From contig CAKMXJ010000003.1 in assembly GCA_928724745.1 (NCBI GenBank), positions 1,364,001 through 1,428,000 on the forward strand: a DNA stretch of 64,000 nucleotides, in the 5' to 3' direction. The first letter of the stretch is position 1. Every line of letters begins with the position of its first letter. This DNA comes from Anthracocystis setariae. Its lineage: Eukaryota; Basidiomycota; Ustilaginomycetes; Ustilaginales; Ustilaginaceae. The position numbers and the translations under genes were made by a program. Of this stretch, positions 9,947-17,732 are shown in pieces. The notes under the pieces were generated by a model that was not told the origin of the DNA, made no database searches, and saw only the letters and a program-made list of their open reading frames with translations.

Positions 9947-11023
9947 TTACAGGTCACCCCTGTCCCTAAGCTCGAGAATCTGCTCGGTCTTGGCCTCGAC
10001 CTGTTCCCAAACTTCGTCGGTACTCTCCCAATCCGCGCTGATCTCATAGATGTTTCCCTGATGCCTGTACCGCTTGATCAGTGGCTCGAGTTTCTGGGTG
10101 TAATGCTTGTACTCTTGTACTTTCTTCTTCCTCTCGTCTGCTTTGACCGTCTTGGGCAATCGCTTTTCAAATTGTTCGAGCGGAAGGTCGTAGAAGGAGA
10201 AGCAGAAGATGGGAACCAGCTGCTTTTCGATGCGTTGCGCGTCTTCGAGTGTTTGGGGGAAGTTATCGAGGATTAGGGAAGTGCGCTTGTTGGAAGAGGT
10301 GCGCGAGGCGAGGATGGAGGTCAAGTCGTCGATGGAAGTGGGTTGGACAATGTCGTCTAGTTGGTCTGAGAAGCGGTGAAGAAGACGCTTAGCTTGCGTA
10401 GTCTTGCCAGATAGAGAGGGACCTACGAGGCAAAGCAGACTCACCTGATCTTTGTTGTACGTAGGGCCTGAGATGCGCTTGAAGTCCATGTCACCACGCG
10501 CTTCTTCGGCATGGATCTGACCTCCCATCAGCATGTATGCTGCACCTGCAACGGCCAGGCCTGCGAAGACGATCTTACCAGTGGAGCTGGACATATTCTT
10601 GGCTTGCTGCTTTTTGTCGTCCGAAAACTCGTTGACCTTCTCCTTGGCGAACTTCTTTCCCTCCTCAACCACGCGGTCTTTGATATCCTGCTTCACATCT
10701 TGGTTAGAGGTGGTGCTCGAGAAGGATCGCGAGAAGGCGACAGGAGAGCGGCTCCAGGTGGAAAGGTGGCGACTTCGCAACCCGGTGCGAGAGGAGGCGG
10801 TGGAGCCAGCAAGCAGGCTGAAGGCTTCGGAGACGCTACGCCTGTGACTGAAGGGTTGTGAGGATAGGAGATTGGCTTGGGTATAGTTGTTGGGAGGCTG
10901 GACTGCGTGTTTGGAAAGAGCAGGAGAGGGCTTGGATGCCAGACGAGGGACTCGGGAGGCAACACGTTGGTCTCCCAAGACGCAAGCCTTGCTAGCCGAG
11001 GTTGAGAAGGATCGTGGCATCAT
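9947..11023 (-). CDS. Mitochondrial membrane-anchored, divergent adenylate/UMP-CMP-kinase-like protein
   Basis: The 358-aa protein starts with a Ser/Arg-rich, acid-poor sequence typical of a mitochondrial presequence. A Lys/Glu/Asp helical stretch follows, then one hydrophobic segment around residues 145-165 (KIVFAGLAVAGAAYMLMGG) and an NMP-kinase-like domain. The P-loop GPSLSGKT lies near residue 200. Later blocks resemble the kinase core: LILDNFPQT aligns with LIDGFPRT, and the C-terminal helix LEPLIKRYRHQGNIYEI aligns with the usual PLIxYY region. The arginine of GFPR and the RxDD motif are not conserved, so catalysis is uncertain. A GTGAGT...TAG within the P-loop strand would be a 22-nt intron and would destroy the domain, so I read through it. 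The start is the first of two consecutive ATGs. It may be an inner-membrane protein with the kinase-like domain on either face. Confidence 0.7.
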   Translation of the reverse strand: MMPRSFSTSASKACVLGDQRVASRVPRLASKPSPALSKHAVQPPNNYTQANLLSSQPFSHRRSVSEAFSLLAGSTASSRTGLRSRHLSTWSRSPVAFSRSFSSTTSNQDVKQDIKDRVVEEGKKFAKEKVNEFSDDKKQQAKNMSSSTGKIVFAGLAVAGAAYMLMGGQIHAEEARGDMDFKRISGPTYNKDQVSLLCLVGPSLSGKTTQAKRLLHRFSDQLDDIVQPTSIDDLTSILASRTSSNKRTSLILDNFPQTLEDAQRIEKQLVPIFCFSFYDLPLEQFEKRLPKTVKADERKKKVQEYKHYTQKLEPLIKRYRHQGNIYEISADWESTDEVWEQVEAKTEQILELRDRGDL

Positions 11024-12923
11024 CTTGGCTGTTGGGTTTCGTGTTTGGTCGAGAGTTGGACTACACAGTGGGTGGGAGAGGAAGATAGGAAAAAGAGATG
11101 GCGTTGATCTTGGGATGGTCGATTGTGAGTGAGGCAGCGCAGGGAGGTTTTATGGGTAGAGGCGATGGTGCTGGCAAGCGAATCGACATGAGGCTGTCGC
11201 TGATCAGAAAGGGACAAGTCGTTGGCCGACTCCATTCATTACAAATTACAAATCACCAAGAAGCAGCTAGGTCATGGGTCACATGGAAAGGATTATTTGT
11301 GGAGGCGGGGAAGCACTAAATTTGCCTTTGGTGACATCACTGCTGTCCGCGCGCCTAAAATTGGCACTGCACTGCTGCGATCTGAAATTTGTTTTGGAAT
11401 CTTGATTCGATGTTACATCGCGCTTGCAAGCTGACCGCGAATCGCATCAAATATACGGTGTGAGATTTTAAACTTGGCGGATGGTCGTTTTTCTGGCTAC
11501 AGTAATCGAATGCAGTATTTTGTCAAACAAAGGCGAAATCGAAAAATCAAGGACGCAAAATTCTCCGAAAAAGGTGTCTCATTCAAGGCGCAGCGCAGCC
11601 GGGGTATTGGAAGCTGCAGGCTGACACTGGACTTGGATCGGCAGAGCCAACAATCGGCGAGTAACCTATGTTCCAATCATAGAAGGCATCTTCGTCAAGT
11701 GAGAAGAGGTAGATGCAGAGTACACCGGAGTGAAAGGGAAAAGAAGCCAGAGTCTGATGGCATACCAGGTCGGCAACCTCCGAGGCCCGTCGCGCAGATC
11801 TCGCATCAAAAGGCATGCTGCACTCGTGTCATGATACGAAGCCTGCTGCTATTATTGACTTTTCAGGCGAGCCGAAAGTGACCATCCCAGCGTCGGTCTT
11901 GCATTGCGGAAGATTCCAAGACAAGACAGAACGATGCTCAGACTCCAAACTTGCCTTGCCGGAAACGAGAACCCATATTGTAAGACTTCGACTACAGTGC
12001 ACCAGCTGTTCGCTTTCAAGTGTGTTTTTGCTCGCACATCCACAAAGGCAAATGTCAGCCATTGCTATGGGTCTTTCCACCGAACGTGGGACAAAGACGC
12101 TTAACATCATAGATTTGTGAAGCGTGAAATCGGCGTCTTCCAAACTGAGAGGATCGGACAAGATTCAACCTATCGTGGCCGCCGGCAGTGGTCTCATTGT
12201 CTGCCACTCAGCAAGCTGACGAGGTCCCTTCCCGATTTTAAGCTTCAACTGAAACCCAATGGAAGCTTGCCTTATTGCAGAAAACAAGTCTGCTTGCTGG
12301 TGTGCCCCGCACTGTACTGTACTGTGCCGGCTTGGTTATGCGCCTACGAAGCAGCTGACGTTGTTGACTGTAAAAGTCTTTTTTAGGGCCAAGAAGAAGA
12401 AGCCAACACAACCGACGCGCGGGGGGGTTCCGAATGCGCTTGCTGTCGATCTTGGTAAAGCGAGGTGATCTGCACTTTGAAAGACAACCGAACAAATGCA
12501 CGTCAAAAGTTATAATTTTAAAAGCCGCAAATGCATGCAATGCAATATGCTCCCACCTCGGACGTGCAGTTTGGTGCATTTGCACTCACATCGAAATTTG
12601 TCTTGTTCTGCGCCCGTGACCCGCTTTATACGCACGATAAGCGGGTCATGTCGGGGTCGTGTGACGCCGGTCTAACACGATGGCGTCATAAACGACGTCG
12701 TTAGGCGTTAGATCATGGCAGACCCACGAGGCCAGCGTCCTCGACGCCGTTCATGAGCATGATCTGCGTCCAAGCAGCACAGATCATACAGACGCAGGTC
12801 ATGGTATTGGATGGTGAACAGCGTCCAGCATGACACTGATGCTGCTCACCATGACTGTGTGTGACTGTGACTCACACTTAGAGAAGTCACGATCGAAGAG
12901 GGTCAGTGCGCATGCGCGCGTTC
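11024..12923. other. Gene-poor region, part 1
   Basis: This stretch runs from the start of the NMP-kinase-like gene towards the repeat-rich segment. Several short open frames occur on both strands, but none shows a domain or codon pattern I recognise. At 12311-12325 there is an ACTGTACTGTACTGT run. A 10-bp inverted repeat lies at 12617-12648. Confidence 0.5.
12617..12648. repeat. Inverted repeat TGACCCGCTT/AAGCGGGTCA
   Basis: Perfect 10-bp arms (12617-12626 and 12639-12648) flank a 12-nt loop. A third copy of TGACCCGCT occurs at 13496-13504 in direct orientation to the left arm. This could be a protein-binding palindrome, a hairpin, or a remnant of an inserted element; the sequence does not say which. 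Confidence 0.7.
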
Positions 12924-12933
12924 TTTATATAAA
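12924..12933 (+). promoter_or_regulatory. TATA-box-like element
   Basis: TTTATATAAA lies 101 bp upstream of the ATG at 13034. A pyrimidine- and CA-rich segment that resembles a fungal 5' leader follows it. It is the clearest TATA-type element in the 4.2-kb gene-poor region and supports a transcription unit starting near 12960. Confidence 0.45.
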
Positions 12934-13033
12934 CTGACTGAGCTTCTGATCGTTCCTTCCCTCTTCTCCACACACATCCATCCATCCACACCTTTCCGTC
13001 ACCACTGTGACTGGCCTTGTCAACACCAGATGC

Positions 13034-13559
13034 ATGCTCTGGTTGGCCGTTCTCTGCTGTGGATCGTTCTTTGCTGGTAAGCTTGGTAGTGGTTTTCCTG
13101 CGAGTGATCGTACTGCATTTGCTAACACTTCCTTTCCGTTCTACTCCTTTCCTAATGCTTGCTTATGACCTCCTTTTCTAACGCTTGCTTATGACCGTCC
13201 ACGCACAACACACACACTACGACTGTGACTGACTAATGTTCTTTGACTCTCATGTTCTTTGACTCTCTTTTTGCTCGATATGCACAGACAGTACAAAGGT
13301 ATACTCAGCTTTGGCATCGTGCTTGTGTGTATCGTGTTCTCCGTTCTTTCTGCAATGCTATTCGATTACCAGTATAACGATCTCAAGTGCTGTGGACTGG
13401 TGTGAGCAAGCCAATTGGGTGGCACACAACCCTGCGTCAACGGCTGACCCCTTTTTTGACGCGCGATGCGTCTGTCATTGGTGCGGGTCCGACCCTGACC
13501 CGCTGGTTCTGTGCCCTAAAAGGCGTCACAGGCGCAGACGTCGACAAATTTCGATGTGA
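13034..13559 (+). CDS. Possible small secreted Cys-rich protein, spliced (candidate only)
   Basis: Joining 13034-13076 and 13288-13559 gives a 104-aa frame. Exon 1 encodes a short hydrophobic leader (MLWLAVLCCGSFFAG) like a signal peptide. The donor is GTAAGC (13077) and the acceptor GCACAG (13287), in matching phase 1, with CTGACTAAT as a possible branch site at about 13229. The predicted mature part has nine cysteines, including two C-x-C-x2-C motifs (CLCVSC and CVCHWC), and ends in a basic KRRHRRRRR stretch. A TATA-like box lies 101 bp upstream. Small secreted Cys-rich proteins are typical of smut effectors, but I recognise no homolog. An overlapping upstream ATG (13030) and a competing reading frame in exon 2 weaken the case. 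It is offered as a candidate gene and could be a chance ORF. Confidence 0.3.
13146..13196. repeat. Imperfect 26-bp tandem duplication
   Basis: Two 25-bp units at 13146-13170 and 13172-13196 share CCTTTCCTAATGCTTGCTTA-type sequence with two mismatches. They lie inside the candidate intron 13077-13287. Confidence 0.8.
13236..13267. repeat. Perfect 16-bp tandem duplication
   Basis: ATGTTCTTTGACTCTC occurs twice head to tail (13236-13251 and 13252-13267), directly upstream of the candidate 3' splice site. Confidence 0.85.
13280..13405 (+). CDS. Alternative 41-aa membrane peptide ORF
   Basis: An unspliced 41-codon frame overlaps the previous candidate in another frame. It begins MHRQYKG, has an uninterrupted hydrophobic segment of about 20 residues (residues 8-28, ILSFGIVLVCIVFSVLSAMLF) and ends DLKCCGLV. 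The last four residues, CGLV, formally fit a CAAX prenylation box. Its ATG would be removed if the 13077-13287 intron is spliced, so the two models exclude each other on one transcript. No family is recognised. Confidence 0.2.
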   Translation: MHRQYKGILSFGIVLVCIVFSVLSAMLFDYQYNDLKCCGLV

Positions 13560-15212
13560 CTTGTCGCTCGGTCAAGCACTACTCTTTGTTTATTTTTTTC
13601 GGCAACTTGAGCATGGTCCAACAAAGGACATTGCTGCGCCTAGCTCATTTCAATGTAACAAACTATGCCAAGGCGGGACCGTCAACGAGCGCAGACGCGC
13701 TGTGGCTGGCCGCCCGAGCATGCTGTAGTGCCTGCGGTGGGTTTTTTGCGCGATCTGCGAGCAACCTCGGGGTTGGCAAGTCGCTTCACGACGCGTTCCT
13801 ATGCTGTACAGTACAGTACAGTACACGATCAAGATGCTGCGCAGTCATGCGACGCTGGTCTGCTTTCCTAGCGCTTTCCCTTTGTTTCCCCTGTCGCTTC
13901 GTCAACAAAGATCGATGTGCGCACGACCGATTCTAGCCAAAGGATGCACACAATGATCTATAATGTAGCTTGAAAGCCAACCTACTTCCACTGTGTTCGT
14001 AACTTGGTTCGCGATCATGCTCGCGACTCCTGACTAGAGCAAAACGTGTCTTGTACTTCCTGCCCGGCCACCTTAGCAGCGTTTCAGGTTGACTGGCAAT
14101 GCAAGTTGTACGAAGCTCAAAGTTCGCTCCAGAAGCGTGAGCATGATATGCTGTTCGACGAAAGGCAGTACGTTCTTTCTTAGTCGTCTCAAACAGATCC
14201 TGTATGGAAACTCTGTGCTGAAAGATGCGAAAGAGAGTTGAAGGGAACGTTTGGACGTCAACGAAAGAAGCGTTCGGACTTGGATCTGACGCTAGCATCT
14301 GATTCCCCTCTAGCAAAAACCCCCACCAAGCAACACACCACGCGAGATTCAGACAGTGTCACAGGTCCCTTCCCTGATGATGGAGTGTTCTTCTTTCGCG
14401 CCTTGAAGCTAGCAGCTTGGCTCACAGAGGTATTGCACAGACGCTTGCTTGTGATGTCGAGCCAGAAGGTCTACCGCACATTGTTACCAGGCCCAAACAG
14501 TCTAGAAAAATTTGGATGGCATTCGGATTTGCATATTTCTATGCTGCAAATGCACGTCGCAAGCGCAACACCCCCACCCCCTCGGACATTTCCCCCTCTG
14601 CGATTGTCCTTCTTTATGCATCCCCTCGGCTAGTGCGCATGCCACCGTGGTCGATCCTCCTCCTCCGCCGGTCAGAATTTGGTGTTGTTCTCCTGAAACA
14701 GATCGACGCGAGATGACTTCATGCTTCCTAGTCCCTTGTCTTGCAGCGACGTGGTGGGTTCTTTCACCTTGCTGCTTGCAGTCCTGCATGTCCCACCCTT
14801 TCCAATTCAGTCGAGCTGAGCGGCACCTTTCCTTAAGCGCCTGGCTTGCAAGTCTTGCTGCCCTTGCCGATCCATGTAGTCCAACTCGAACCCCACGCCC
14901 TGTCAAGTCTAGATACAGCACGGTTTCCCCTTCCGTGCTCTAAGCGGGTGGGCTGTCGTAGCCGTACCCGTTCCCGAGCCCTAAAAACCAATGTGCCTTG
15001 CTTCATCCACATTCAGTACCTTCTCGTCCACTTTTCACCACCACCACCATCACCTCCTCCTCCTCCCATCTCTCCGGCCTTCCCTCCAAACTTTCCCTAT
15101 CTCCCCTCCCCTCCCGTTTGTCTCCACTCCACCAACTCACGTCTCTTGACCATCAACAAGAGGCTGAACACATTCTTTTGACACCTAAATCTCGATTAAA
15201 CAATCAACAACC
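13560..15212. other. Gene-poor region, part 2, and leader of the secreted glycoprotein gene
   Basis: No gene recognised from 13560 to about 15000. A GTACAGTACAGTACAGTACA run lies at about 13806-13825. From about 15000 to 15212 the sequence is strongly pyrimidine-rich, with CACCACCACC and CTCC tracts, and then turns A-rich (AATCAACAACC) immediately before the ATG. This is typical of a highly expressed fungal gene leader. Confidence 0.5.
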
Positions 15213-16085
15213 ATGTTGGCCAAAACCGCTCTTCTCGTCCTCATGGCGGGTGTCCTCGGCGTCACCGCTTATGACCCTGCTCACATGCCCGCCAAGACTG
15301 ACCCTGAACACGGTCAGACTGGTTACAACGACTGTCAGCATCGTTACGGAGCCTCCAACCCCAAGGCCAAGTGCCAGAACATTTTCATCAACTCGGTCAA
15401 GGATTTCTGTCTTTGGGGTCCTCCCAACCTCCAATCTTACGACACTGTCGGTAACCTTGAGGAAAAGATGGTAGCCTACTGCATGAAGTCAGGCTATGGT
15501 ACCCGTCTCATCCCCGACGGTACCATTCAAGGTGCTCACTTCCTCAAGACCCCCTCCTTCGTTCAAGTCACCGGTACTGGTGACTTTACCAAGATCCACA
15601 TCCGCGGCGGTGACGAAGGTGGTGAGCTCGACCCTCACGGCGCTACTGGTGCCGGTAACCCCATTGGCGGTCAGGTCTTCACGCGTGCCTACACTGGTAA
15701 CTGGGAGCAGCTTCCCGAATGGCAGAACTTCATGTCCGCCACCCAGTTCTGCTTCCGTGCTTGCCGTGCCGGTCAGTGGGCCAAAGAATGGTGCCCCCAC
15801 ATTTACGATGTTATGGGCTGCGAGTGGAACGAGCCCGCCAACTACGACGCAGGGGTCTTTGAGCAGTGCGACGGTGTCGAAGGACAGTGGCCCGGTGTCT
15901 ACTCTGGTTCCACCTGGTACCAGGGCGTCAAGCCCACCCCCGCTGCTCAGCCTGCCGGCGCCAGTTCCAACTGCAGATACTACCCTTCCATCCGCAACGG
16001 TCCAGCAATCAAGACCCCCTCCAAGCGATCCGTCATGGCCACCCATCATGCCAAGCGATCTCTCAGAATGGAGGACGAGCCCTAA
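15213..16085 (+). CDS. Secreted glycoprotein, 'macrofage activating glycoprotein'-like
   Basis: The 290-aa product begins with a clear signal peptide (MLAKTALLVLMAGVLGVTA, cleavage about residue 19). The secreted domain has regularly spaced cysteines and blocks such as FCLWGPP, YCMKSGYGTRLIPDG and TPSFVQVTG. From memory these match a basidiomycete extracellular family annotated as macrofage activating glycoprotein; its biochemical role is unknown. A short Ser/Pro/Ala linker and a basic C-terminal tail with two KRS sites follow, which may be Kex2-type processing sites. No transmembrane or strong GPI signal is seen at the end. The start follows an AACAACC context. The long pyrimidine-rich leader and codons favouring C/G in third position suggest strong expression. 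Confidence 0.75.
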   Translation: MLAKTALLVLMAGVLGVTAYDPAHMPAKTDPEHGQTGYNDCQHRYGASNPKAKCQNIFINSVKDFCLWGPPNLQSYDTVGNLEEKMVAYCMKSGYGTRLIPDGTIQGAHFLKTPSFVQVTGTGDFTKIHIRGGDEGGELDPHGATGAGNPIGGQVFTRAYTGNWEQLPEWQNFMSATQFCFRACRAGQWAKEWCPHIYDVMGCEWNEPANYDAGVFEQCDGVEGQWPGVYSGSTWYQGVKPTPAAQPAGASSNCRYYPSIRNGPAIKTPSKRSVMATHHAKRSLRMEDEP

Positions 16086-16719
16086 TTCTCTTTGCGACAA
16101 TGCCGCCGTCCCTCGTGGCCTTCGCCCGTCGCTCCTTTTAGAGTTGAGCGCAAATCGTCCCCATGTTGACAGCAGGCTTCGCTCTCAGTCAGGATCGCAA
16201 GATCTCCCTGGATGGCTCAGAACCCATTTGCAGGATGCTGATTCTTCGAACTCCTCTGCGCGAATGTGCTGCTGTGCAGGGTCCACCTGTTCCTCAAGCC
16301 ATTTCCCTCATCCTTTTCCATGCCGTACAAGGTCGTGTCTCCATGTTTTTTTCTGTCGTCTCCCATATGCATCCCCTTAGCATCAGATCAATGTCCCCAG
16401 TGCACAAGCTCGACGTTCTCGAAAGGGCTCCTTTCGCGTGCATTTGCGTGAAGTCATTGTGTCTGTAACTGACAAAACCTGCAACTGATTGAGCCAAGTG
16501 TGAGTGTGCCAGGTCCCGCTCTCTGTTACCTATCGGGTCTGGCAAGTGGATTTCCCGATGTCCCGATCTCATTTGGAGCGGCCATCACTCCACTTGCAAC
16601 CGAGACGCGCGCGCCAACGGCCCGAGCAATTACCCCAACCCTCTCGATCGTCATCACCAACAGCGCTGAAAGCCGACATACATCCCACATCGTAGCACCA
16701 AGCCATCAGAACGACAACA
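16086..16719. other. Intergenic region
   Basis: This 634-bp region holds the 3' UTR of the secreted glycoprotein gene and the promoter of the DUF427 gene. Small open frames occur, but none is supported. Confidence 0.5.
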
Positions 16720-17641
16720 ATGCCTCCACGGCCAAAGGAAAATGTCTGGAACTATCCCAGACCACCGGCGCTCCAGCCTACTCAGGCTCGCTTGAGAGTG
16801 ATCTGGGTTACCCCCTCCAAGCAGGAGCTCGTCATCGCCGAAACAACGCAGGGCTACCGTGTTCTCGAGACGTCTCACCCTCCTACGTACTACTTTCCGC
16901 CTAATAGCGTCAAGATAGACTTTATCAAGCCTTCCAAAGCACGTCGAAGTATGTGTGAATGGAAGGGCATGGCAGCCTACCACGATCTTCAGTTCAGCAA
17001 AGACCAGGGGCCCGTCGTCACCGGCCGCATCTGGTCTTACCCTCAACCTACTCCCAATTTTGCTCCAATCAAGGACTACCTCTGCTTCTATGCATCCAGC
17101 AAGACCGACCCTGAGCGCCTCGGACAATGGAAATGTGTACGTTCCCAAATCGTCCGGTAGTCTCAACTGATACAGAGAAATTAACTAATCACCGACCAAT
17201 GACATTCGACACTGTGCAGATGGTCGATGACGACGTTGTCAGGCCACAGGAAGGCGACTTCTGTAAGTGCAGTCCCTCAGACCGAACATCAGAGTGCACC
17301 AATGGCTGACCGATCCTCTGACTTTTGCAAAAAAGACGGTTCGTGGATCACACCCGAGATCACTGGCGGAGACCGTGGTTTCAAAGGAGGTAAGTCACAA
17401 TCTCTCGACTGGCACTGTCATCCGGCAACCCTACCACCTTTTCCCATCATCTCCCATCGCGCTTCAGCGGCATAAAAGGCAAACATGGTTTGCATCGCGT
17501 CTAGGCATCTTGAGTTAAGAACATCCAGAGCCCAACTCAATCGGACCAGCAAAGGGTAAGCACGGTCTAGTGCTTTCAGTCGTTTCCAAAGCTTTCCTTG
17601 TTTCATCTCAGTGCGTTCGCAACGAGGCATCTCGCCTCTGA
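16720..17641 (+). CDS. DUF427 domain protein, at least three introns
   Basis: The first exon (16720-17136) encodes the DUF427 (PF04248) hallmark blocks VWNYPRPP, YRVLETSHPPTYYFPP, CEWKGMAAYHD and WSYPQPTPNF. The conserved C-terminal part is recovered only by splicing. Donor GTACGT (17137) joins 17220-17262 (MVDDDVVRPQEGDF). Donor GTAAGT (17263) joins 17336-17389, giving YGSWITPEITGGDRGFKGG. A third donor GTAAGT (17390) leads to a last exon, for which I prefer 17529-17641 (GEPNSIGPAKG..., 208 aa in total). The family usually ends near KGxPGTxGW, so the final exon is uncertain and another intron (donor GTAAGC near 17554) is possible. DUF427 proteins are small β-rich proteins without an agreed function. 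The gene ends just before DCP2. Confidence 0.72.
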
Positions 17642-17732
17642 GCGTCTTGCCCTTTTCATTTTCGCCTTTTTGATGCCAGAGCACCGGGTACGAAGGATCT
17701 TGAAGACTGACAACGTTGCGTTATCTATTCTG

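Noticed and set aside
10444..10465. 22-nt GTGAGT...TAG segment in the NMP-kinase-like gene as an intron
   Set aside because: Too short for a spliceosomal intron, and its removal would delete the P-loop β-strand.
13280..13405. Reading the KCCG end of the 41-aa ORF as a tetraspanin CCG motif
   Set aside because: The distance from the membrane segment is far too short and the other three membrane segments are missing.
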